Assembly (NCBI GenBank): GCA_027422505.1
Contig: JAPQWV010000657.1
Location: 124,001-188,000 of the forward strand
Direction: 5' to 3'
From: Craterostigma plantagineum
Taxonomy: Eukaryota; Streptophyta; Magnoliopsida; Lamiales; Linderniaceae
Length of the DNA stretch: 64,000 nt
The notes beneath the pieces were generated by a model. That model was not told the origin of the DNA. It searched no databases and was given only the letters and a program-made list of their open reading frames with translations. Shown here piece after piece: positions 22,452-35,000 of the stretch. The position numbers and the translations under genes are program-made. The number at the start of each line of letters is the position of its first letter. Position 1 is the first letter of the stretch.

Positions 22452-23890
22452 CTAAGGTTCGCGATTCAGCATGCCCAACTCAGATACAGGGAAATGGAAT
22501 CGTGTTTCATCCAAGGCCTTGGTAAATAAGTCAGCCAACTAAACCTCAGTATTTACGAAGGACATGGCAATTGTGCCCTTTTCCACATGGTATTTTATAA
22601 AGTGATACCTAAGATCTATGTGCTTTATGCGAGAATGGTGAACAGGGTTGCAAGTGATAGCTATGGCGCTATTGGAGTCGCTATATATAGGAATATTATT
22701 GAAATCAAACCCGGAATCCTGTAGTTGTGTTCGCAACCACATGACTTGAGAGCAGCAACTGGCCGCAGCAACGTACTCCGCCTCGGTAGTGGAGGTGGAA
22801 ACACAATTTTGCTTCTTAGATGACCAACTTACTAGTTTGTCACCTAAGAATTGTAGGCCTCCACATGTACCTTTCCTGTCCATCTTACATCCTGCAAATT
22901 CTACGTCAGTATAACCAAGTAATTGAAAATTTGAATTCTTAGGATACCATAGTCCAAATGTCGGGGTTCCGTTGAGATACTTCGTTATTCTTTTTACAGC
23001 TAGCATGTGTGACTCCTTTGGATTGGCTTGGAAGCGAGCACATAGGCATGTGGAGAACACGATGTCAGGTCTCTTAGCAGTCAAATACATGAGTGATCCG
23101 ATGATTCCTCGATATGTGGTTGGATTGACTGGCTTTCCATCTGGGTCCGCGTCAAGCTTGCAGGAAAGAGACATTGAGGTGTTCTTAGTAGTAGAACTAT
23201 CCAAATTGTACTTCTTGAGTGTGTCGTGGATGTATTTTGATTGACTAATGAAGATGCCTTCTGGAAATTGTTTAACTTGAAGACCAAGAAAGAAGTTGAG
23301 TTCTCCCATCATGCTCATTTCGAACTTCGTCTTCATTAGATCACCAAATTCTTTGCACAATTTAGGATTTGGGGACCCAAAAATTATGTCACCAACATAT
23401 ATTTGAACAAGGAGAATTCCTGATTTATGTCTTTTGACGAAGAGGGTTGTGTCGATCTTCCCTTTTGTGAACCCTCACTTAACCAAAAAATCAGAGAGTG
23501 CCTCGTACCAAGCTCGTGGGGCATGTTTAAGTCCATAGTGAGTCTTCTCTAGGAAGTACACATAGTCATAGTGAGATTCGCTCACAAAGCCTGCAGGTTG
23601 CGCCGCATATACTTCTTCTTTCAAGATACCATTTAGGGAGGCTGTCTCGACGTCCGTTTGGTAACCAGTGAAGCTTTTGTGAGCAGTATAAGTGAGAAAG
23701 AGTCGGATGGCCTCGATTCGAGCAACAGGGGAAAAGGTTTCATCATTTTCTTCTTGTTGATTGTAACCCTTTTCCACCCATCGAGCATTGTTTCTAATAA
23801 CAATCCCATCTTCATCTCTTTTGTTCTTGAAAACCCACTTTGTTGCTATAATGGTTTTGCCCGGAGGTCTTGGGACTAATCTCCACACTT
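22452..23890 (-). pseudogene. pol: Reverse transcriptase and RNase H of Sirevirus A
   Basis: The - strand pieces are 23,475-23,888 ([42 protein letters not shown]) and 22,539-23,360 (open for 273 codons). The latter has KYIHDTLKKYNLD, GSLMYLTAKRPDI and AVKRITKYL, then RNase H LLGYTDVEFAGCKMDRKGT, STTEAEYVAAASCCSQVMW and IYSDSNSAIAIT. RNase H continues to the end GMLNREP and stop at 22,452. The catalytic YVDD is changed to YVGD (about 23,383-23,400), so one metal-binding Asp is gone and the enzyme should be dead. A frameshift near 23,475 and a stop after FVNTEV complete the decay. Confidence 0.85.
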
Positions 23891-25500
23891 TGAGTCGCTC
23901 AAAATTGATTGATTTCTTCCTGCATAGCTTGTATCCAATCTGGATTTACTAATGCATATTCTTACTTGGTTCGTTTTGACTCAGAAAACAGGCATATAGA
24001 TTTTCATTAATTGTTGAGGAGCAGGTGCTTATTCTATGATCTGGATCTCCGATAATTTGAGATATTGGGTGATTCTCGTCCATTTCCTTGTGTGGGGAAG
24101 TGGTTGAATTGATTCCTCGTCGTTGTTCCTCACTTTCTTCAGTCTCGTTGGCACTAGAGATCTTAATGGGGGTTTGAACTTCTTGTCCTGAATTATCTGT
24201 CGGAGTATTCTATACGTCTTCATGGTGAACTGGTTGAGAAGTCGTGGTAACTTGAGGTTGGTTGCTTAAAGGCATCTCATCAGTTCAAGTTGAACTGTGT
24301 ACAGATGGATCTGATGTGTCTCTACTCTCCTCGTTTTGAGGAGGGTCCATCTTTGGATGAGGGCACATATTTATTGGTTAAACAAAAAATCCAGCTCGTC
24401 TTCTTCGAATGTCTGAGAAGGAGACGGTCTTTCCTCAGGTGGAGAGTTATGTTGATCTTCTGTCAACACTTTTATGAATCCGAGTTCTGGACTTATCTGT
24501 CCAGAAGTGATAGATGGCACTTCATCAAATGTAACATCAGCACTTTCCATGACAATTCGCTTTTGTGGTAGGTAAACTCTGTATGCCTTCGCCACAACAG
24601 AGTATCCAATGAATATTTTCCTCGATCTTCTCTCTCGTTTAGAACGAAGCATTTGCAGCCAAAAACTCACAGAAATATGATATTGGGCATTCTCTTGTTA
24701 ATGAGTTCGTATGGGGTTTTCCCGAATCGTTTGTGGATGCTTGTCCTGTTCTGGGTGTGACAAGCTGTGTTGACTGTTTCGGCCCAGAGAAAGTGAGGAT
24801 GTTTTGACTGTATCAGCATTGTGTGGGCCGTATCAACCAGGCTACAATTCCTTCTTTCCACGACTCCATTCTATTAAGGTATCCTAGCTACAGAAAATTG
24901 CTGAGAAATTCCAAATGATGAGTAGAAGTCGTCAAGTATTTGATTCTTGAACTCAGTACCGTTGTCAGTTCGAATCACTTGAACGTTGCATTCTAGCGAG
25001 TTTTGAGTTTTCTTCATAAAGTCGATGATTAGATATGGGGTCTCATTTTTCGTTCTAAGAAATCTTGTCCATGTATACCGGGAGAAATTTTTGTTCATTG
25101 ATTCTTTGCACTCTCATGGGTCCAGACAAATCCATGTGAAGTAGTTCTAGTGGTCGACAAGTTGAAGCTACGAGCTTTGTCTTGTGTGATGCTCTTTTCA
25201 TTTTCCCCATTTCACAAGCACTGCAGAGGTGTTCCTCGTGATAGCTCAAGGCTGGTAGTTCAATAACTAGTTTGTTGGTATACGTTTTGAAGTTGAGGTG
25301 GGACAGTCTTTGATGACAAAGCTCACTTTGCCGAATTGAGCTATTTGTTATGAGACAGAGTTTGGACGAGGGTCGAGTTGTCTTCAAATTGATGGTGTAG
25401 AGATTTGTTTTTCTTGTTCCAGTGAGAAGCTCCCTACAATATTCATCGGTGATGTTGCACCCCTCAGCATGGAAGTGAACTTTTAGTCGTCTTGATAAAC
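23891..25500 (-). pseudogene. pol: Integrase region of Sirevirus A
   Basis: From the right: KVHFHAEGCNITDEYCRELL, the zinc region HQRLSHLNFKTYT and CSACEMGKMKRASH (about 25,200-25,330), then the core with LELLHMDLSGPM, FSRYTWTRFLRTK, VIRTDNGTEFKN (about 24,960) and FLWAETVNTACHTQNR (about 24,790). A Pro/Ser-rich linker (24,370-24,670) and the RT-proximal PHTRKWTRITQYL (about 24,060) follow. Stops occur at about 24,670 and 24,870. Upstream of 25,500 the similarity to other copies stops. Gag, leader and 5' LTR of this element are missing. Confidence 0.8.
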
Positions 25501-25593
25501 ATATTTCAATGCTTTTATCGTAGTATTTAATTGGGTTATAATAGAGCTCTAGCAACCATTTTATGAGTTTATTCGCCATAATTATGCTTATTT

Positions 25594-26928
25594 TGATATT
25601 GAAGGAGCTTAGGACGACTTTTGAGCGAAAACGAGGCAAAACGGAGCAAGTATGCAGAAAACAGTACTAGGTCACGGTCGTGACACACAGTGTACCAGGC
25701 TGTGACCGTAGGCAGAGCCCATACTTAAAGCAAATATGACCGTGACACTCACTACACCAGGCCGTGACTCGAGGCAGAACCGACCCAAGGACACTGATCA
25801 ATGTCACGACCGTGACAATGGACAGAGCGCCCAATCAAAGACCGTCATGGCCGTGACACCCATTGCATCTGGCCGTGACATATGGCAGAGAGCAATGCGA
25901 AGTGCGTCGATGATGGTCACGGCCGTGACGGCTCATGTCCCAGGCCTTGATCGTTACGAATATCCGTAAAAAAGCCCGAATTCGACTCAGAAAGAGGGGA
26001 CACCTACCAAATATCAACCCTAATCTATCAAGAGACGAAAAAGAGCAGAAAAGAACAGGGAAACATGTCCCGGAGCAAAGGAGACGGATCAACGACGAAT
26101 TCCACGCATAATTGACGAAGAACGAAGATCCTTCCACGAGACCATCCTAGATTCACCAGTAGGAAAGATCATGAGTTCTTCACCCTTATTTTATATTTAT
26201 TTCGTTGGTTTCTTGTCAATTATGAGTAGCTAAATTCCTTATGTGTTTGGGATTAGATGAAACGCTAGGTTTATTCATATTTAAGACATATGTTTATCGT
26301 GACTCGTGCGTTTTGACTGTTCATCATTCTATGAAATTGCTTCTTCGCTTTAATGTCTATGTGTTAAAGTGAATGTATGGAAAATCATTTAGGGCGACAG
26401 CTAAACAACGATTAGGCCATTCGTAGATGATAGGATTCGAGTATAGGGCGAAAGCAAAATACTCAATCCTCGCCGTTAGTAATTACTATTTTAGATCCCC
26501 GCGAGCGTTTAGGGAGACAGCAAATCCGCGAGTGGGTAGGAAATTGCTGCGATCTAGTCTAGAATCACGTAGGAACAATATTTCATTGTCTTAGTCCATA
26601 ATACCTAGCAGGATTCGAATCCCGAGCACATCTTTATCATCTGAAAGTACTCTTATCAGTTTTAGTAGTGTTCTTTGAATCTCTCATTGCGTTAGGATTG
26701 GTCTGTTAGGTTAGTTCGCAACATAAACACCTTGCGTACTTTATTTAGGCTAGATATCGAGTCGATAGGTTATTACTAGTAATCAGTCCATTCCTCGTGT
26801 TCGATACTCGTTTACTCACTTTACTGCACTACGCACGATAGGTTCACTGCCTATCACACGTGGGCGATAGTAATTAAGTATCCGTTATTTTATCACTTGT
26901 CGCACTTGCAATTTATATTAGCACATCA
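25594..26928. mobile_element. Probable solo LTR of a Ty3/gypsy element
   Basis: Begins TGATATTG and ends CACATCA (TGAT...ATCA termini), about 1.33 kb, with no coding domains beside it. From 25,670 to 25,950 a unit of about 60 bp built on (g/c)ccgtgac and ggcaga is repeated about five times. The flanks are Sirevirus A on the left and a + strand Sirevirus gag on the right. The five bases beside each end (tattt, cgttt) do not match cleanly, so the ends or the history are uncertain. Long LTRs with such tandem motifs occur in Tat/Athila-like gypsy elements; that placement is a guess. Confidence 0.45.
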
Positions 26929-28320
26929 CGTTTGCTCTATTAGGAGAAGAGCGTAAGAAGTTATACGCTAAAATCAAAAAATTAGATGTCTTATAGTAAA
27001 GAAGGGACAATCGGAGCAGACTATATTTTTAAATCAGCCCAAGGACTTAGAGTTTTATGATTATAAGTATAGCTTAGGTTTTGAGAATCCATGTCATTTG
27101 AAGAAAGTTGACTGCAAATATACGATGTCAAATAGATGGGTCTCGGACTAACCTCTCTCATGGCTTTCACTGGGGAAAAGGAAATTTATGAATTAGAAGA
27201 AGCCAGGAGAAAAGCCAAAACCAAGGCTGAAATTCCCTTTTGCTATGACGAACTGAATCAAAGCAACGACACTGGGAATCTTCCCAAGGGCTGGAGCCTT
27301 GAATCAGTTCAAATTCCTGAAGATCATTCTAAAATTACGGAAGCTCAACATCATAATTATGAAAATTCCCTCTATATACCCTCTGTTGTTAGGAAAATAA
27401 AAGGGTTAAGAGTTTCTTTAGAAAAAGAAAGGGAGAATTTTGAAGCTGAAAAGATAAAATTCTTAAAAGAGATGGAAAATCTCAAAGCTTCCTCAATCCT
27501 ACAAGCTATTTCTCACGCATCTCCCTCAACCGAAAATATCATTCTGAAAAGCGTGAAGAAAGAAAAAGCACCTTCAAAAGATCTTAAAAATAAGAATAGT
27601 ACTTTAAAATATTCTAAACCTAATCCTGTTTTGCTTACGTCTACAGGGAGCGTAGCGCGAGCTTTAGAGTCGAATGCGGGAGTGTCTTGATTAAAAATAG
27701 AGAAGGTGCTCGTAGATTTGAATGAAATTAAGAAAATATCTCCTTCTGTACAAATAAAAGACACTCGTAGAAATAAAAGAGCCGTTTCCTTCTGTTCAAA
27801 TAATTGCTTCTACGTGTTCACTTCAGCCTACCACCTTTAGAAACACAAATTTCGAAACAGGCTCTACTTCGGAAATAAAAACTAATCATTCTAAGACAAA
27901 TGCCTCTAGGAAGACCCGTAGAAAACAAGATCCAGCCATAAAGAAAGCATATGGCGCTATTCATGCTTGTTCTCACCTAAGGTATCATGTTAAGATCAAA
28001 TCACCAAAGCACCTTAGGAGACTATCCAATGAAAAGATCTTTTCCATGCTCAAGCCTACTAAAGCATTTGTCCGAGCTGAAATTAATCTTCCCTGCGAGG
28101 TTCAACCTAAATGGGTTCCTAATTCTCCGCCTAAAAAGACGAAAGCCAAAAAGGCCATGCCGTCTACAAAGGGCAAACCCAACTCAACTCATTCGCGAGT
28201 ACTTGGGTTGTTAACGCTCCTACTAACACTAGTTTAGGAACTATATCCGAACCAAAGATAAAATCTACTAATCAGAGAGGACCCATTTATAAGTGGGTAC
28301 CTAAAGCTCTTTAAATTTAT
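26929..28320 (+). pseudogene. gag: Sirevirus gag, C-terminal part (27-29 kb fragment)
   Basis: The frame resumes right after the solo LTR with LLGEERKKLY-like sequence. It then reads LGLGLTSLMAFTGEKE, IPFCYDELNQSND and LPKGWSLESVQIPEDHS (open from 27,136 to 27,690), followed by a Lys-rich coiled-coil-like stretch. Further pieces are QDPAIKKAYGAIHACSHL (about 27,930) and the basic KKTKAKKAMPSTKGKP (about 28,130). The order matches gag of element C at 59.5-60.5 kb. Several frameshifts after 27,690. Confidence 0.75.
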
Positions 28321-29414
28321 TTTTGCAGATCCATCATGTGTGGTACCTTGACTCTGGTTGCTCCACACACATTACGGGAATACAAGAGCTGCTGAGCAAC
28401 TACAAAGACCGACCAAATGGAAAATTCAGATTCGGGAACAACGACTCAGCCCCCATTCTAGGACTTGGGGACATCAGTCTAGAAAATCTGACAATCAATG
28501 ATGTGTCTTACGTCGAAGGTCTCCGCCATAAATTGTTTAGCATAGGCCAATTCTGTGACAAAGGATTCCATTTCCAGCTGGTCTTTTATGCTGACCGATG
28601 CAGAAATTGGACAGTCAGAACACAGAACTCCTCCAAGGACCTTGGAAATCTAATATTTACACGATCAATCTGACGTCCGTGCAGACTACGACTGCTGTTT
28701 GCCTCATCTCCCAGACTACAATTCAGAGGAACAGCCTATGGCATCAACGTGTGTCTCATCTAAACATCAAAGCTCTTCAACGACTATCAACGCAAAACTT
28801 GGTTCACGATCGGCGTGTCAACTAGGAAAAATGAAGCGAGCTTCTCATCACGTCAAACTAGTTGCCTCTACTTCACGTCCCTTGGAATTACTACATATGA
28901 ACCTCTGTGGACCCATACAGACACAGAGTATTAGTGGGCGCAAGTACGTGCTAGTTATCGTTGATGACTACTCTCGCTACACGTGGACGAAGTGCCTCCG
29001 AACTAAGGATGAGACAGGGGACTTGATAATCAATTTTGTGAACGCTACTCAGAATTTGCTGCAACAAACCATTAAAATCATCAGAACAGACAATGGCACT
29101 GAGTTCAAAAACAAGTACCTCAGTGATTTCTATTAGAAACATGAGATTAGTCAGCAATTCTCAGCCGCAAAGACACCTCAACAGAACGGTGTCATCGAAA
29201 GGAAGAATAGAACGCTAGTGGAAGCCGCACGTACGATGCTGATTCATTCTGGCCTCCCACATTTCCTCTGGGCTGAAGCAGTAAATGTCGTCTGCTTCAC
29301 TCAGAACAAGACGATGGTTCACAAACGCTTCGATAATACTCCGTACGAAATAATCAACAAGAGAGTACCCAATATTTCCTTCTTCAACGTCTTCGGATGC
29401 AAGCTATGTGGCGA
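28321..29414 (+). pseudogene. pol: Sirevirus protease and integrase, truncated
   Basis: Protease motif VWYLDSGCSTHITG (about 28,340), with the active-site DSG intact. Next are GLGDISLENLTINDVSYVEG and HKLFSIGQFCDKGF. The pre-integrase piece is NSLWHQRVSHLNIKAL (about 28,720), then CQLGKMKRASHHVK. The integrase core has YVLVIVDDYSRYTWTK, IIRTDNGTEFKNKYL and AEAVNVVCFTQNKT. It ends in VFGCK plus about 15 bases and is cut at about 29,414, where the sequence switches to an inverted gag fragment. Confidence 0.8.
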
Positions 29415-29606
29415 ATATTTCTGGTTTATGTAAAATATTTCTTGGTTTATGTAAAATATTTCTGGTCCCTCATAAAGTGATTTGAGTAGATCTTCAACCT
29501 GATCTTTGAGTTCGATGAAATTTAAGAACCGACTTCTCCAAACTGTATATTCGCCCCTTTTTAGAATTGGAGGACGATTATCATTTCCTAGAGAGTAGGC
29601 ATCCAT
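29415..29606 (-). pseudogene. gag: Sirevirus gag N-terminus, inverted relative to the left neighbour
   Basis: Starts ATG at 29,606: MDAYSLGNDNRPPILKRGE then WRSRFLNFIELKDQVEDLL. This matches the gag start of element C (MDAYSLGNDNRLPILQRGE at 62,237). After GPE the reading continues through a short tandem duplication of EIFYINQ and then crosses the breakpoint into the opposite strand of the integrase fragment. Confidence 0.75.
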
Positions 29607-30500
29607 TTCTTCTTTGAGTATATGTAGGATCTTCGTTTGGTGTTTTGATGTCTTGAATTGATGTGATGTGCTTCATAAGTAGCGGATTAGTTAGTAGTGA
29701 TTGATTCTATAGCAGTTTCGGGAATTTTTTTGACTCAATCTTTAAAGTTTGATCAAAAATTAATTCGTCGAGAAAAATTGGCGCTGTTACTGTTCTCGTG
29801 AGAGAAAGTTCGTCAATGAAAAATTTTACGAGCGAGAAAAATTGCTCAAAATCTTTCGTTCGAGGAAAAATTTGGATCGGGAATTTATTTCGAGCGCGGA
29901 GAAACAGTATGTTTAATAAGTTTCTCGTACGCAAATGATTTTCGCTTAGTCAAACTGAGAAGTCTGACTGAAAAAAATTATCGACTATAAGTTTTATGCG
30001 CAAAGGTCAAAATAAGTCTTCGTCGAAAAAGTTTTTCGCTAAGTAAAGCTCAAGAAATTTTTCTACTAAAGTCGTTCTTGGTAGAGGCGACATTAGGTCT
30101 GACTAAGTTTCCGATCGAGAAAAACTTTCGCGCAGAGTTTTTCGATAGAGAAATTAACCTGATCGAAAACCTAGCGAGAAAAATTAAGATAATCGAGAAA
30201 AATCACATAATACACTTAACACTGATATCAAGCAAAACGATGAATTAGACCTTGAAATTACACGAATCTGCTCGAAATCAACTACTGACTACGCACGAAC
30301 AGGCAATTAAACACATCATGAAGCAAAATATATCGAATTTGAGCAAAATCAGAACGTGTTCTAACAGTTTGTCGCGCGAACAGCATCAGCTCAAATTCAA
30401 TCAATTCAGCTCAAATGATCTTCTAAACACTACCGATCTAATTGCAATTGTTTCATATCACTAAAAGGAGCACGAAAACATCTAATTCAAAGCAATTGAG
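29607..30500 (-). other. 5' leader of the inverted Sirevirus fragment
   Basis: AT-rich non-coding sequence with many cgagaaaa(a/t)ttt-type motifs. Its right half (30,235-30,480) aligns with the leader of element C (62,970-63,190): caactactga, acgcacgaacag, ctaccgatctaat. No primer-binding site as clear as that of element C follows. From 30,500 to 31,190 I see no gene; it might hold a worn LTR. Confidence 0.55.
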
Positions 30501-31194
30501 CATAGAGTTAACTATTTGAACTGCCGTGAGATCTAAGCGAACTTCTTCCTGTTATCATCCTTGATGCCATTGATACTACGTTTCATATCGGCTATGGTTC
30601 CCTGCTCTTCGTCGCTCTCTTGATCCTTTTTCTTCCTGATTTTGAACGAGTGGCTTTCGAAGAGATTGGGATTTGATCAGAGCAGTCTTTTGCTTCTCGT
30701 CCTAGGTAGATCTGGTGCCTTTGGTTTTCGTCACGATTGAGATCGAAGGATTGAGGAGCGAAATAACGAAGTGAAAGAGTTGGGGTTGAATGAAAATTGA
30801 ATAAAGAAGAGATTGGATGGTTAGAAAGGCCGAAAACTTCTAGGATAAGAATGGAAGGAAGTTATTGAGAGATGTGATCTCGACAAGATGTGACAGATTG
30901 GGAAAAGATTTTAAAATTTGAATTTCGAATATACTTAGTAGAAAATGAAACTGCCTGTTAAATGGAATTTACTGAAGATAAGCGGATATCTCGCAGAGAT
31001 TAAGGAAGGAAATAAGGGCATAAGATCAGAGTTCAAAGAAAATGTTGGCTGAAAATGGATTTTGACATAAGTATTAATAAAAATATTAATAAAATCAAGA
31101 GATAAAATCGAGGAGATCCTAAAGGAGAAGATCAAGGAATTTCTAAGGACTAACTTATCTAGTCACCTTTCCTATTTGAGCTCAATAATTCCTA

Positions 31195-31320
31195 ATCGGT
31201 CACGAATATCACAAAATCTACTCTCAATAAGGGTTCCGTGAAGATATCAACCAGCTGATCATTAGTTCCTATGAAGTTCACGCAGATATTCCTCTCCGCT
31301 CACTTATTAGTACGAACTGT
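31195..31320 (-). pseudogene. Ty1/copia RNase H C-terminal scrap
   Basis: On the - strand one frame reads AERNICVNFIGTNDQLVDIF then TEPLLRVDF and a stop, the usual end of copia RNase H (compare LADIFTKPL). Only about 40 codons remain. Its lineage is unclear. Confidence 0.6.
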
Positions 31321-31325
31321 TCTCG

Positions 31326-31722
31326 ATGGAATCTGACGAGAATATAAGTCAGATGTACGCCAGATTCATGGGAATCATCAACCAAATGTTCTCTCTCGGA
31401 AAGAAGGTTCCCGACAGTGAACAAGTCAGAAAGATACTGAGATCACTGCCAAGAGAATGGAATGCCAAGGTTACTGCCATCTACGAAAGCAAAGGATCTG
31501 GAAGTACATAGCATCTCCGAACTGATTGGATCTCTTATATCTTACGGGATGATTCAAACGTCAATGAATGAGAAATCGCAGGACAAAAATCAAAAGTACA
31601 TTGCATTCAAATCCAACCAAGAAGAATCTGACTCTGACGACGAAGAAGAAGACCTGATGAACGACTTATTCATGCTTACAAAAAGATTCGAAAGATTCTG
31701 TAAAGTCCAGATTATCCAATAA
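31326..31722 (+). pseudogene. Copia gag (UBN2-type) fragment
   Basis: Reads MESDENISQMYARFMGIINQ, KKVPDSEQVRKILRSLPREW and KVTAIYESK. After a one-base shift near 31,490 it continues DLEVHSISELIGSLISYGM and SNQEESDSDDEEEDLMND. This is the central gag region of a copia element (UBN2 family). It lies head to head with the RNase H scrap, so it belongs to different insertions that were later cut by the LTR of element B. Confidence 0.75.
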
Positions 31723-32003
31723 CACAGATTATTTCTATGGATTGTAGCTTTGATATTTGATATGAATAGTGCTTTTGGGGGCTTTGAACATTGAGTACGT
31801 GGGTTTAAAATTGGAAAAACTTAATTAATGAGGGTTAGGTTTTAAGCTTAAATACCTTGGAAATGTATTAAGCCCATTGGGCTCCTAACAAGCCCATTAC
31901 AATTACAACCCAATCTAAGTAAAGTAAAGCATATAAAATACATCATAAGGAAGTAACAAGACTTAGAATAATATTTTTGGACTCTTCTTTAATATTCCTA
32001 ACA
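31720..32003 (-). repeat. 3' LTR of Sirevirus B (left end approximate)
   Basis: The right end is ATTCCTAACA, followed on the - strand side by a purine-rich tract (TTAAGTGGAGAAT). This is the same arrangement as in element A. The length of about 285 bp and the shared phrases (agcccattgggct; gagcccaag in A) support an LTR. The left end could not be set precisely. Confidence 0.55.
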
Positions 32004-32051
32004 TTCTCCACTTAAGTGTCCAAATTACAACTAAGCGTATTATCTAAGTCT

Positions 32052-35000
32052 TCACTTCTTCTTTTTCTTCGAGCGAGGAGGAGGTGGAGGTTCCCTGTGA
32101 GCTAAGTATGTCTTCCTGAATCCTATGGCATGCTCAAACTGTCTGATGTCATTCCTGAGAACAATTCGATCTAGGATGCCTTGGATGAATTATCCATAAC
32201 AGATTTCTCTGATTGTTCTGTGCCTTCGAGTATTGCATCGTTAAGAATCGTCTCTTGTCTTATCCTAAGTTGTTTTAGGAATATCTGCATTGTTCCATCA
32301 GAGAATTTGGCCGCTTCTGATAATAAGAATGCCTGCATCTGATTCTTCGTTCGTTGTAGATATGTGATCGCAGGTTGTGGCTCAAGGAAGATGTAGCCTT
32401 CACCGAAGTGATCAAGATCCTTGTACTTGTTATCATGGTGTGTCAAGTTAACTTTGCTCATATGGCTTTCCAAGGCCATTTGGAAGTCATGAGAAGCGTG
32501 ACTTGATCTGCCTTATCATGCATTCTTTGATAGCTCTCTATCCTTCTTGCTTCTCGCGAGTGTCAAGGATGAATTTGTTGCGATACAAGTTGTAAAGCTT
32601 GTTCAGTTCGTCCAACAGAAAGAAAGGCAGATCGGCTTTTGTAAACCTATCGATAGACCTGTTGTACCTCTCAATCACATAGACAGGGCCTATTTTCCCA
32701 TCCCGCACTCTACACTTTGAATATCGCAGATGGCCTTTTGAGCTCTGAGATGCTTCTTGTATTGATCTGTAGTCATTCCACTTCTTCCCGAGCTTTCCCA
32801 GAGCATGATCTGATGACGAAGGCCCTTGGGTGTTCCTCTTAAGTGCCCAAGACCTCGAAGATGTAGCTCGTTGATTCCCTATATTTCTTCCTCATTCCTC
32901 CAGATCCTTGGATAGTAGTCTTCAAGGAAAGGTGCTTTGATCTTCGCATTTCTCCAATGAGTCTCTATGAACTCGTAACTCGATGTTGGTCTCTCAGGCA
33001 CTTGATGTTGAAGGAGGTCTGGAAGTTCTGGTAGGTCTGCTTCAGGGTTCTCTGCTTGCTCCTCTTCTGCTCGCTCGATGAAACAGAAGTCTGATGCCGC
33101 CGCTTTCAAGAAATTTCTGATGCTTTCAATCCTCAGGCGGTACTCTTCTTTTGTTTCTGTTGTCGTCAGCCACTCCTCTTCTAATATGTATTTGTCGATA
33201 TACACTTGAGGATCTTTGGGACGAGGACGAGGGTTTGTAGTGGAGTGATTGGGTGGAGGTCATCAAGCGAACAGACACGACTTCGCCAAGGGAAGTTGTC
33301 TGGTTCAGCCCTGGTGTAGCTTGTCTGCCCCTTGATGGATTGGATGATCGAGAAGAACCGCCTCCTCGAGTTGGAACTTCGCGTCCTCTTCCTCGTCCGC
33401 CGCAAAAGACAGGAGACTTGGTTCTTGGCCTCTTGTTCTCCCTCCCAGGACGATCCTGGTCGTCGGGATCATCATGACGACGCTTCTGACTAGAGCCTTC
33501 CTGACGGCAGGTATCCTGTGGTAGAATGACTCCACCTTTGAGCAGCTTCCGGTAAAGGTCCTTGTCTTTGTAGTTGCGTTGGGAGTCGAGTTCTAGAAGA
33601 CACGCAATACCATTGTCAAAGAGATCGATTAATGGCATGGTGTATGCTTCAGGTTGGCGTGTCTGTCGCTGTGGTAGGGAGAGAATGCGAGGTTGTGACG
33701 ACGGTTGTTCTACCAAGGGGGCTTTGCCTTTGTCAGTTGAAGTGGACTGGATGGCATCCCTAATGAGTCGTTGAACTCGTGGTAAAGTGACGGTTTCGAA
33801 GAACTCGAACAAACGGTTTCGAAGAACTCAAAGAACTAGGGTTAGCCGTTATGACACGTTCAGAACTAGGTTCTGTACGGTGGCCCTTGTCAACCGAAGT
33901 CGGGTGGAATTCAGTATCCTTGGGTCTTCCGACCTCTCCTTGCAACACATCTTGTAAGGATGGTGCTCGGGTCGTTCCAGCCACATCTAGGAGATGGGGT
34001 TGAGTGGAGCTTTCACCGAGGCCACTACGTTAGTACCCGTGCGGAACTTAGTTCTGTGCGACGGCTCTCGGATGGGGAGCTGCTGATATCATCCACATTC
34101 GAGAGGCTTCCGTCCAATCCTCGAAGAGCTTCAATTTGCTCTTTTATGGGCGTTGGGGCCTGTTCGACGGGGTGTGGCTCGGGCTGTGTCGTGGGAATGG
34201 TGATATCTGCTAGTGGACTGGACACAGGAGCCGAGGTGACAGTTATTTGGGGGGGTTCTGTGGATTTTGAGACACTTGCCTATTAGGAGGTAAGCGAATG
34301 GTCAGGTTCGAGGTGTGTTTGCACCGTTGGGTCGGGTTCGGCGTCTCTATCCTAGGGGGTGACCCGGATTTTTCCGACTGGGCTATTTCGGTCATAGTTG
34401 ACTCAGGAACGACTATTTGCGGTGGTTCGAGCTGTTCGGCTCGTGGTCATTCCTCGTGCGGTTGGTCAGGGATGGTTTGTTCGAAAGGCTGTTGTGGTTC
34501 TTGAGGTGCTATTGGTTGTTCTGGAGGTTCCCTCAGGCTCTCATTGTCTCCCCCCTCTCTCTCACTAACCCCTGGGTTAGACTCTCGTGGGTATTCCTGA
34601 GTCATGGGGTTATATAACTTATATGTTTGGCAGTAAACTTCGACTTCATCTGGACTGGCCAGTGCTAACAAATCGCGCGGAATTGGCATGGCTGTGCGCG
34701 AGTACTTCTCATCACTCTTCCCTTCCTGAAGAAATTTGAGTTGGGTGGGGTTTGGTTTTCTTCTTCTGGTCGCGGTGGTATCCCCGGTGTTGAAGACAAA
34801 ATGATGGATTAGTAGTGAGATGGAATAGGGCAGGTTCTGTGGCTTATGTGGCTTTGACTTCGATCGTTGGTGTAGTTGATCGTCCTGGTCTAATGTGATC
34901 AGCTTGGCATAGTCGTAGTTTTTCCTGAATATGATTCTGTGAAAAATGCGAAGGATCATAATGTTACATCTGTCCCAGCCTGAATGCTTCGGTGAGAAGC

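Noticed and set aside
24290..24571. 93-codon + strand ORF opposite the integrase linker of element A
   Set aside because: Shadow of the real - strand coding frame.
30560..31190. Possible worn LTR after a degenerate primer-site-like sequence (ccttgatgcca)
   Set aside because: Only about 8 of 12 bases fit the primer site and no second copy is present.
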